Assembly: GCA_963971425.1 (NCBI GenBank)
Contig: OZ020515.1
Location: forward strand, 39,661,198-39,725,197
Length of the DNA stretch: 64,000 nt
Reading direction: 5' to 3'
DNA from: Bryoerythrophyllum caledonicum
Lineage: Eukaryota > Streptophyta > Bryopsida > Pottiales > Pottiaceae
Made by a program: the position numbers and the translations under genes. Positions within the stretch are counted from its first letter, which is position 1. Each line of letters starts with the position of its first letter. The notes under the pieces are model-generated. The model was not told the DNA's origin. It saw only the letters and a program-made list of their open reading frames with translations, and did not search any database. Positions 23,570 through 32,380 of this stretch are shown piece after piece.

Positions 23570-23730
23570 CAAATCATGTCTACTTCTCGTTCAACTCTCA
23601 GAACTGCGAAAGAGCTTCAGTTCCGCTCTAATCACTCACGAACCTCACTCTTTGAGGTTCTCAAGTGGTTGAAGCGAGACTGAAGCTCTTGCACACATGT
23701 GAAAATATAACGAGAAGTTGACATTAGTTG
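23570..23730 (+). ncRNA. Imperfect hairpin 2, pre-miRNA-like, paralogue of hairpin 1
   Basis: A second copy of the hairpin about 325 bp downstream. Conserved parts are TACTTCTCGTTCAACTCTCA, AGAGCTTCAGTTCC, the loop stem CGAACCTCACTCTTTGAGGT and GACTGAAGCTCTTGCAC. The outer 3' arm has diverged more than the inner 75 nt. That is what selection on the inner duplex would give, but two copies are too few to be sure. Confidence 0.45.
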
Positions 23731-23821
23731 GGTCGTCGGTATCATTGGTTTACTATACTTTTGGACTGTTTAAAGTCTGAATGTTGTTGTGTTTGAGTTG
23801 TTCTTTATGTTTATTGTCTGA

Positions 23822-23989
23822 CACTTTAGCTCGATTCGAGGTAAAGTGTGTTGGCTTTATAGAGAGGTTATGACATATTTCAAACCCAGTCTTTGAGAGT
23901 TTATATTAAGATTACATTTCCAGGAGTCGCTTTTATGTCAACCGAAGTCGTACTCAGTCGTAAATTTTAGCTGGAGTCGAGCTATTACG
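23822..23989. repeat. Two diverged palindromic sites
   Basis: Sites at 23822-23848 (CACTTTAGCTCGATTCGAGG then TAAAGTG) and 23964-23989 (ATTTTAGCTGGAGTCGAGCT then ATTACG). Confidence 0.75.
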
Positions 23990-24015
23990 TGACCTTGATA
24001 GTGTATTCTAGTCCA

Positions 24016-24305
24016 CACTTTAGCTCAAGTCGAGCTAAAGTGGGACTTTTCTGTGCACATTTGGCCCACTTACGCTCGAGTTGCGCCAAAGTGCGCTTTC
24101 GTGTTTGCTTCATTGATCACACTTTACCTCGACTCGAGCTAAAGTGTGGCCAAAGGTTCACAGAAAAGGCCCACTTTAGCTCGACTCGAGCTAAAGTGTG
24201 GATATTAGTGCACAGTGGAGGCACACTTTAGCTCGAGTCGAGCTAAAGTGTGGACAATAGTGCAATATGGATTTCCCACATTAGCTCGACTCGAGCTAAA
24301 CTGTG
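24016..24305. repeat. Regular array of six palindromic sites, about 52-bp spacing
   Basis: Palindromes begin at about 24016, 24067, 24120, 24172, 24224 and 24279. Arms are CACTTTAGCTC and GAGCTAAAGTG with a 5-bp centre, mostly GAGTC or GACTC. The separating stretches (about 25 bp) share GTGCACA, GTGCA and CACAGAAAAGG words. The copy at 24067 is the most diverged. The array lies in the candidate first intron (24403-23071) of ParB-like gene 2. Confidence 0.9.
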
Positions 24306-24403
24306 TTCAATGAATAGCGTATTCATCGCAGATTGTACAGATTCGTCATTCGTTATATGATACTGAAGGCGTAGGGTTTAGGGCTCCTGGGTGAGAGTAT
24401 GGA

Positions 24404-24469
24404 TTTTACCTTTCAGCCATTGCTTATGAACCTTAATCCCAGACAAATTCTGTTGGAACTAGACTTCCT
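24404..24469 (-). CDS. Candidate small 5' exon of ParB-like gene 2
   Basis: On the minus strand a strong acceptor (TTGTTGTTGCAG) opens about 57 nt reading SGIKVHKQWLK up to a donor (AAAG/GTAAAA). An in-frame TAG sits near its start. A further upstream segment ends at the donor AAAG/GTAAGT at 24926 and may be the exon before it. Confidence 0.35.
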
Positions 24470-24539
24470 GCAACAACAATTACAAACCCACACACAAAAT
24501 CAATCAAAGTAGCACATGGAAATCAAAACATTGAAATCT

Positions 24540-24800
24540 TTCACATTGAAATTAACACTTTGAAATGGGCACATTGAAATTCAGCACTTTGAAATAAACA
24601 CATTGAATTCAGCACATTGAAACAATGACATTGAAACCAACACATTCAAAGTAGCAGAAAGTAGCACATTTACACCAGCACAAACCAGCACATTTAAACT
24701 AGCACAACAAATATCCACAAACCACCACAAAACCACCACATTCAAATCACCACATTCAAATCATCACATTCAAACCAGCACATTGAAACCAATACACACT
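24540..24800. repeat. Irregular minisatellite built on CACATTGAAA
   Basis: The words CACATTGAAAT, CACATTGAAACC, CACATTCAAA and CAGCACA recur at 10-14 bp intervals. The tract is non-coding and lies in the candidate intron upstream of the 24.4-kb exon. Confidence 0.7.
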
Positions 24801-25017
24801 CTCATCTACGTGGTGACACATACATCAAAAGCAATGCTACACATATATTATGTTTCAACACATCATATCAAAAGCAAAACTACACAAATATCAAAAGAAA
24901 TGCAAGACTGAATGAGTGCACTTACCTTTAAAACTGAGAAATCCGACTGGAAAAGCTGGAAGTCTTGTTACTTGTTCACGTCAATCCTCCACGCACGGCC
25001 GTTTCAGACTCTACGTG

Positions 25018-25255
25018 CTCACAGAAACTCACAGCAACTCACACACACTCACAGAAACTCACACACGCTCACAGAAACTCACACACACTCACAGAAATGC
25101 ACACACACTCACAGAAACTCACACACTCACAGAAACTCACTCAAACTCACACACGCTCACAGAAACTCACACACCCTCGCAGAAACTCACACAAACTCAC
25201 ACAAACTCTCACAAACTCACAGAAACTCTCACAAATCTCACACAATCTCATGCAA
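25018..25255. repeat. Minisatellite (CTCACAGAAACTCACACA-type)
   Basis: About a dozen head-to-tail units of 16-20 bp based on CTCACAGAAACTCACACA. All three plus-strand frames stay open because of the composition, so the translations are not evidence of genes. Confidence 0.85.
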
Positions 25256-25399
25256 ACATCCCTAAACTCTGGCCCTACAGTGTACACGAAGTCACACAAC
25301 AACAACAAATCGCACGTCCTACAAACCCTATGCGCAGGAAACCCTAGACTCCAGAAATTGCACGCGGAACCTATACACAGCGCTACAGTGTAAAAACAT

Positions 25400-26264
25400 A
25401 ACAATCCCTGTAGATAACGAAACTAACACAAACTAACGCATCAACTCACAAAACTCACATAACATCAACGCCTCGAAGTACACGGAAAACCTGGACTGCA
25501 ACGAAAAGACTAGAAAAATGGCTCGCGCCACGACTTTGTGGGGAAGTTTCTGGGCCACCTAAAGCCGTGAGGGTCGACACCCTGTGGCCGTTTGGTGGTC
25601 CCGAGATACCCTCGGGATACCCTTCGCGATATTGGGGTGTAACTCCCGGGTATTATGCCGGATGCTCCACAAATCCTAAACCTTCGTTACTGATACCCGG
25701 ACTTTTAAGAAGCCAATTTAATTTTACCAGAATAAGTTCAAGATATTACGCGCCTGTAGTATTTGTGTACTCGTAAATTTCCAACACAATTTTCCGGAGC
25801 CATTAACACTACAATTTTGCATATTTTGGGGCAACGATCACGTAGCAAAAGGAAAATGATTATTTCCAATTTCATTCGTATGATCTCAATTACAACTTCT
25901 AAATTGACATTTTCTCAATAATACACAAACTTAAATTGGACGAAAGTGAACGCTTATAGTATTTAGTGTTTAGTTTTCTTTCATGGTTTTAGTGGATCAG
26001 CTGGCTTTCACTTCACTCGATTTCAATTTTTGCATTACACAAGGAGTAAATTCATTACCATCGATATATATAAGTTCCTCCTACACCAATTATTAGGTGA
26101 AGCACACTTAAGAGAGTTTTAAAGCTACGATTTTAAGATTCTATTACTTTGAATTCAAGTTTTGCTTTTTTTAAGGGGGATATTATTTTCTATGACAATC
26201 GAACATACAATAAGTATGTTAAGACCACATCTTGCAATTGTATAATTAAAAAATAAATGCCCGT
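25400..26264. other. Non-coding DNA upstream of ParB-like gene 2
   Basis: Contains a GGGATACC/CCCGAGATACCC-rich patch at 25597-25660 and, at about 25930-26060, a stretch that resembles the inverted form of the 500-bp dispersed repeat. No gene recognised. Confidence 0.4.
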
Positions 26265-26366
26265 GCACACTTTAGCTCTAATGGAGCTAAAGTGTGCGTA
26301 TTTGCTTTATAGTTCCCTACATTTACTGATGGTGTACACTTTAGCTCTAATAGAGCTAAATTGTGA
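26265..26366. repeat. Two palindromic sites with a variant centre
   Basis: At 26265-26297 and 26335-26366 the arms (CACTTTAGCTC, GAGCTAAAGTG or AATTGTG) are kept but the centre reads TAATG or TAATA instead of GAGTC. Arms conserved with the centre free to vary is what a dimeric protein site would show. These two lie outside ParB-like gene 2, 5' of it. Confidence 0.8.
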
Positions 26367-26924
26367 ATTTTTTTTGTACTTTTCACTTCATTTTGCTTTT
26401 ATTGTAACGGTACAAATATAGTTGTTAGAGCATCTCCACCCCTGACGGAGAATTTTCCACGCGAGCGGGAAGGTGCCCAAGTTTGAGATGAAGTGAGGGG
26501 GGCAGTGGTGATTTTTCACAAGGTCCCTAACATGTCCCGGGACATGTTCTGAAAAAAAAAACATTTCCAGTGGACAGGTTCTCTGAAAATGAACCGGTTT
26601 TTGGACGTGTCAAATTCACTTTGGACGGGTTCTAAAAATAATTTTTTTTTGACAATTTTTTCCCAAAAAAATGAATGATGCAAATATCAATTACATTATG
26701 TCATATATGACATGTGAATGTAAACAAAATGGAGTCAAACCACTAATACCAAATCAAAATACCAATCTTCAAAAGGCTGGATTCACCTGCACACATTGAT
26801 TCATCAACCACAATATTTAGAACACAATGTCAAAGATTTAAATTGAAGGTAAACTAAGCAATTGTATAAAAATTTAGTTAATATAAACATGTTCAATTTT
26901 TACAAAAAAAAAAAAACTTACCAT
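26367..26924. other. Non-coding DNA at the 3' side of hAT-1
   Basis: Includes GAGCATCTCCACCCC at 26429, a wording common in plant MITE and transposon ends, and T-rich tracts. It probably includes the 3' untranslated end of hAT-1, but no terminal repeat could be placed. Confidence 0.35.
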
Positions 26925-28302
26925 TCAAACAAGTGGATGAATTCTACTATCCTTCATATTTCTCCAGACAAGCATCACTGCATTCCAATTGATGTTTTCA
27001 ACTGGAATATTTGCACATGAAATGCGCATCAAAGCATCTAAAGCCTCCAACTTGAACCTAGTACGGAGATGACTCTTGATCAGGTTTTGGTTGGAAAAAC
27101 CCCTCTCACATATTGCAGTGCTCACAGGACTCACCATAACTCTCCTCCACAAGTTACTCAAACAAAATTAATTGATGGACCACTCTGGAGTTGTACCTAC
27201 AAACTCCCATGCTTCAAATAAAGACTTATTTGGGATCATCTCTCTCATGGTCTCTACCATCTCCAAGCACTCACCTCGACACCGATCTTGTTCTTCTTCA
27301 GAACTCTGGAACTTCACAAACAACCTCTCCAACCACTCTTCAGTAATACGAGTCCTCTCATCATCATTTGCAGGATAGATATTGGGACTGAAGAGCTTGC
27401 ATGCATTGAAGATGCCTAAGTCTGAAAACCTGTTATTCAATGCATCCACCACCCTCTGCACATACTCTGCCCCAATGAGTTTGCACTCCTCAATAGTACC
27501 GGCTCTCCCAGTAACACTCTCCAAATGCATTGGATAGGTTCTCAGGCCACCATCTGCAACTGGATACCCCATCTCCATAGAAGTTGCACATGTCTCCAAA
27601 AATGGCCACAATGCCCTTGAACCTCTTCCAAATGCTGCACCTCTAGCTACTAGAAAACGTCTACTCAATACTATGATACAAATGTTTAAATGACCTCCAA
27701 TCTAAGTAATATCCACATGGTCACTCTGAAATAGCTTATTGAGTTTATTCAACTCAGTAAGAATATCCACAAGTAACCGTAGAAGGAATTGAAACTGAAA
27801 GGATGTGAATTTACGATACCACATTGCTTCTTCTTCACGGAAAAGCTCCGGAAACGAGGGCATACAATCCAAAATCCGTTGCATCACTTGTCCACGGGAT
27901 AACCATCGAACTCCATGTATGTGGAGAACAACCTATGGATCCATCGCAAACTCCAGCATCAACTGATCAAGCTGTGTCCACCGCAATGATGACCTGCCCA
28001 CCCACGTGTATGCAAAGTTGGAGAAATCATCCAAAACCTATAGCTCTGGTGATGCCTCAGCTGCATCGCTGCCTGCCAGTGCATCTCTAAACAAACACGG
28101 GAATTAATTAGTGAATATATTACATTCTAGAAAATAATGAAATTCATTAAAAAAAACTTAAAATTAAAGACTCACCTATGTGCAATGCAATGCACATTAA
28201 CAAGTGTTGGTACATCTGCCCGAAGTCTGCCTGCTAGTCCTTGTCTCACCCCAGTCATAGAAGCCGCTCCATCAGTAGCTAAAGCCACTAATTTGTCAAG
28301 AG
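26925..28302 (-). pseudogene. hAT-1 transposase fragment, intron-containing, four in-frame stops, cut by hAT-2
   Basis: Minus-strand hAT transposase of the ZNF862-like type. The first visible exon reads LDKLVALATDGAASMTGVRQ and VNVHCIAHR, the RNase H-like catalytic region with its Asp and the CxxH pair. A donor (AG/GTGAGT at 28175) and an acceptor (GTTTAG) bound an 89-nt intron. The next exon (28086-26925) carries a GVRWLSRG motif, CMPSFPELFREEEAMWYRKF, an all-helical region and the C-terminal dimerisation motif RRVMVSPVSTAICERGFSNQ. Four stops (three TAG, one TAA) interrupt a frame without frameshifts; each is one C-to-T step from a Gln codon. The N-terminus (zinc finger and first catalytic Asp) is missing: the frame stops at the CAGGG end of hAT-2 at 28303. 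Confidence 0.75.
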
Positions 28303-28309
28303 CAGGGTT

Positions 28310-28560
28310 GTCAGGACGCTCGACGTCCGGACGTCAGGACGGAGGACGTCCTCCGGCCTATCAGGACGTCCGGTGACATAACCCGTTTTGTCAATTTACC
28401 CGGGGGTAAATAACCGTCCGCAGTCCCGGCCGACCATCCATTCCGTCTGCTTGGGCGGACGGCACGGCCGTCCGCGGCCGACGGCCATGGCCGTCCGCGA
28501 AGGCCGACCGCCGCGGCGGACGGCCTTCTCACTACAGCTCCCCCGTCCCTTATTAGATTG
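28310..28560. repeat. hAT-2 subterminal repeat cluster
   Basis: Many direct and inverted copies of CGTCCGG, GGACGTCC and GGCCGTCCGC in 250 bp, including the dyads around GACGGCCATGGCCGTC and CCGCCGCGGCGG. The GC content is far above the flanks. In hAT elements such clusters bind the transposase. Confidence 0.75.
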
Positions 28561-28799
28561 ACAATGAATCGTCTCCCAACGGTCAGAATCACCGTGAGTA
28601 TAAAGAAAACAACACATGGAGCCTCACTTCACTTCTGAACTTTTGTTTCCCAAGAGCTTTCAGCTGCATTATGTATCTATTGCTTGGTAATCATCGAGTT
28701 CGGAAGTCTTGCATATCAGAGTTTCTTTTGGAACTCCTGATATTTCTTCCACATACTACCTATCACGTTTGTTCATTTCTCGATACTACACCCATCAGA

Positions 28800-31700
28800 A
28801 TGTCTACCAAACCTTGGTCTCCTTGGTATGTCGAAATCACTGAAGTACAAGGCAGGAAGACCGACTCCGTCCGATGTAGTCTTTGTCACCGCATTTTTGC
28901 AAGAAGGCTAGAACGACAACTAAGTCATCTCGGGTATGAAGAAGTCCCTGGCAAGCGCAATAGCGGTGTTGGCCTCTGTACCAAATTGACACCCCGCGTA
29001 CAGACTTTGTTTAAAAATTGTCGTGGCCACTACCCGAAACACAATGGAGAACTTTTCTCCGAACATTGCCCCACCCCACCATTGAAATCTACGCCTGCCT
29101 CAGGATATAGCACGCCCAAGTCCACCGGTGAAGATTCTTGTGTAGGGTCCACTCAAGCCCCCCCCGTGATTTTACCATCAACCATGGTTGAACCAACCCC
29201 CACCTTCCACCACGACTTCACCGAATAAGGGAGTGTAGGTGCCACGTTTCCCAGATTGGTGAGGCAATCCGTGCTCGAAGAGGGCTTTCAAGAAGTGGAG
29301 CGGCGGGAGCTAGACAAAGTGTGGGCGAAGTTTTTCTACGAAGCAAACGTGCCGTTTGCTATAGCACGGAATGCTGCATTCAAGGAAGCCGTGATGAAGA
29401 CTGCCTCTTTCAAAAAACCATATGTGCCACCCTCTTACCATGACATTCGAACAAGGTTGTTGGGACAAGCGAAGGCTGATTTGGAAGCACAACTCAATAA
29501 AAGACTGTTCGAGAGTGTTCGGAAGTTTGGAGGAACTCTAGCCATAGATGGGTGGACGTCTGTGACTAGTCGCCCTTTGTGCAATGCAATGCTCGTGTCT
29601 CCCGCTGGAGAGCTCTTCTTGGGAGCTGTAGATACTACGGGCAATGAAAAGAACGCTGCGTACCTGGCATCCATCATGTTCAAGTTCATTGAACAAGTTG
29701 GCCCCCACAACATTGTTCAGGTGTGTACTGACAATGCTCCAGACATGCTCAATGCCTCAGCATTGGTCGTCAAGAAATATCCACACATATACATTCAAGG
29801 ATGTGCCGCGCATGCCATGGACTTATTGTTGGACGACTGGGGGAAGGCTACATGGGTAAAAGAAACTCTCGAGAAGGCCAAGTTCTTGGTTAAGTTTGTC
29901 AAGAATCGGCAAATGCCCCTCGCCCTGTTTTGTAAACACGAGGCGAAGTTCAGCCTATTGCTCCCCGGGCAAACAAGATTTGCATGTAATTTCATAATGA
30001 TAGATCGCCTGCTGAAGGTCAAGGAATCATTGGAGCAAACCGTCGTTGATCCTGAATGGCGGGCATATGCCTCCAAGAAGTCACTCTCGGCTAGAGATAA
30101 AGTAGTCATTTCTCGAGCCATAAAAAGAGTGGTTCTAGATGAGCATTTTTGGGAGCGGTGCACGAACTTCCACGAGATGGTAGCCCCTGTAGTGTATGCG
30201 CTTCGGGAATTCGATGCCAAGGAACCTTGCATGCCCAAGGTTTTCCACATCCTTCGCGACCTCGAGAAGCATGTCCTAGCGTTGCGTAATGAACCATTCA
30301 GTCTCGATAGCGATTTAGCGTTCATTGCTGAGGACGAGTTCTACACACGGAAACGGATGATGACCACGGATTTACATTCCGCGGGTGCACTTCTCAATCT
30401 TTATTTACTCCATGACGAAGAGTTGGCCGATGATCCGGATGTCATCACGGCATGCAAACGAGTACTACAAAAGCTATGTGATCCTAAGATTTACCCAGAC
30501 GTAGTGAACGAGTTCCTCGCATTTTGAAACAAGGATGTACCATTCCATGACATGTTGGATCCTAAGGACCAAAAATGTTCTCCGTATGCTTGGTGGGATT
30601 TTGAAGGTGCTTGTGGAAAGCTCCTTGCACCAATTGCAAAGAGAATACTAGCGCAAACAGTGTCATCTTCTTCTTGCGAACGCAATTGGAGTAGCTACTC
30701 TTTCGTCCACGACAAGAAAATGAATCGGTTATTACCGGGAAGGGCTGATGACTTGGTCTTTGTGTATACAAACTCGAAGTTGCTTGCGAATGCAAAGTTG
30801 ACGGATGAGAAGAGGTGGTACGTGGAGAACTTGGATTTAGAGGATCCACAACCACATGAGTTGGATGACCCGGACTACTCTGACGATTCAAACACCAGTG
30901 CCCTTGCCAATTACGATGTAGAGCATCTAGACGATGACATCGACAGCAGCCCTTCTCAACGTATGGATCATATTCACAGCGCCCCAATCACCGAGTATGA
31001 TTTTGTCGATGACGACACTCTTGCTGAGAAAGAAGATGACTTGTTGCCCATAGCGCGGTACCTGAATGGAGACGGCATGCTCAATAGCAATAATATCCTT
31101 TGTCGTGGACCGACTCCGTTTCCGGAAGACACGAAGGACAAGGGAGGAGAAGATTTATCATCCGACCGTACAACGGCACTACACGGGCAAAAAAAACAAG
31201 GGTCCTCAGTGAAGAGTGTTGACGAAGGCGTCCACGGTCTCGCACTTGCGGACAACCGCGAGCAAACAACGAAAGAGCCATTCCTAGACGACACGGTTGT
31301 TCTCGGGGAGAAAACTATGGAAGGCGGTACTTACGGCAGTATACGGAGTCCCATTCACGTTACGGAGAAGAATGCATCCTCCTCTAAGGATCAACCGTCC
31401 TTGCAAGGTCGCGCGTCTCGGTCTCTATTTGCAACTCCTCTTGCAACGGTCACTACAACCAATTTGAAATCCTCCCACGGTTTGGTGTCCCTTTCAAAAC
31501 ATGTGCGACCCCGAACGCCGCAACACCCATCCGATGGCCTACCTAGTGATGGCGATGAACCTCTGTCTAAGCTCTTCACACATCACTCCGAGGTTCAGGG
31601 AGGTTTAGGGTTACAACCTAGGCGGCCTACAAACGACACGAGGAAACGTAAAGCTTCCATGCATCCATTTCTTCGCACGCGACCTAGTAATCCCATTGAT

Positions 31701-31865
31701 GTCATTGGAACTTGTAAGAAATTCAAAACCGTTAAAACATTGTCGGTCAAACGGAGAATCAAACAAGAACCCGCCACGGATAATGAAGACGATCCTTCAG
31801 GATCTTATGGAGCTGAAATCAAAGATGACAGCGATTACGAACTTCCTACCGATGTGAATGAGTAG
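28800..31865 (+). pseudogene. hAT-2 transposase (BED-like finger, DUF659, dimerisation domain, acidic tail), two in-frame stops
   Basis: The frame from the ATG at 28800 (MSTKPWSPWYVEITEVQGRK) is open to 31865 except for one TAA at about 29226 and one TGA at about 30525. Neither shifts the frame. Domains in order: BED-like finger (CSLCHRIFARRLERQLSHLG), Ser/Thr/Pro linker, DUF659 catalytic region (GGTLAIDGWTSVTSRPLCNA; VQVCTDNAPDMLNAS; IQGCAAHAMDLLLDD), helical insert, and C-terminal dimerisation block (YAWWDFEGACGKLLAPIAKR; SSSSCERNWSSYSFVHDKKMN). After it comes an unusual tail of about 330 aa, acidic and Ser-rich, ending in basic patches (TRKRKASMHPF, VKRRIKQEP) that could be nuclear signals. 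The two stops are one C-to-T step from CAA and CGA. The C-terminal extension is longer than in the plant hAT proteins I recall. Confidence 0.8.
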
Positions 31866-32380
31866 GAAAATTTGGCCCATTTACGTAGTATGCATTCACC
31901 GCACTTATTTTATATGTTAATATTGTAGTTCGAGTTTAGGATACTTTATAGTCGTTCTACGTATGCATTAAAAGCTTCTATTGTCTCAATTGATTCTTGG
32001 ATTTCTTCCAAATATCAATAAAGTTTTTTCATATATGCACAAGTTTTACATCCATCTCTTTTGCTATTCTATTGTCTTGTGTTTTGTGTATGGATTTAGT
32101 CATCCCATACGAAATGACTTAAACATGACATTCTTCTTGTATGCAGAATGTAATTCGAGTTTGCAAACTTCTATTCATTTCACTGCTTCGCATCCACCTA
32201 ATGCACCACAATATTTCTAACACCCACATACAATTAAAGAATTCAGAAGTTGACAAAATATATTACAAATTGTAAACCTTTATTTCAAAAAGTATGCTCC
32301 ACCATGGCATGCCTCCGACTTCTTGCCACACCATTCCTTAAACAACAACTACGCTAAGCTTTACATTCATCTACCACATT
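31866..32380. other. Short convergent intergenic region
   Basis: About 500 bp, AT-rich, between the 3' ends of the hAT-2 transposase (+) and the RING gene (-). It must hold both polyadenylation regions. ATGTTAATATTGTA and AATAAAG occur near 31914 and 32018, but no signal can be assigned with confidence. Confidence 0.4.

Larger units (their letters stand above)
28303..31900 (+). mobile_element. hAT-2 transposon inserted in hAT-1 (left end clear, right end not found)
   Basis: The left terminus starts CAGGGTTGTCAGGACG, the CAGGG start typical of hAT ends. The first 250 bp are GC-rich and packed with subterminal words GGACGTCC, CGTCCGG, GGCCGTCCGC and their complements, the usual transposase-binding pattern in hAT elements. 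The 8 bp before it (GTCAAGAG) should be repeated at the far end, but I could not find a matching CCCTG end, so the right boundary is provisional. The convergent RING gene may lie inside or outside the element. Confidence 0.65.

Noticed and set aside
23246-23730. MIR319/MIR159 homologue
   Set aside because: GGACTGAAG is shared, but the rest of the mature sequence (GGAGCTCCC) is missing and the position in the stem is not convincing.
24016-24305. CRISPR array
   Set aside because: The repeats are true palindromes in plant nuclear introns, the spacers are related to each other, and there are no cas genes.
24912-25393. Thr/His/Ser-rich proteins in three overlapping plus-strand frames
   Set aside because: All come from the CTCACAGAAACTCACACA minisatellite; frames are open because of composition.
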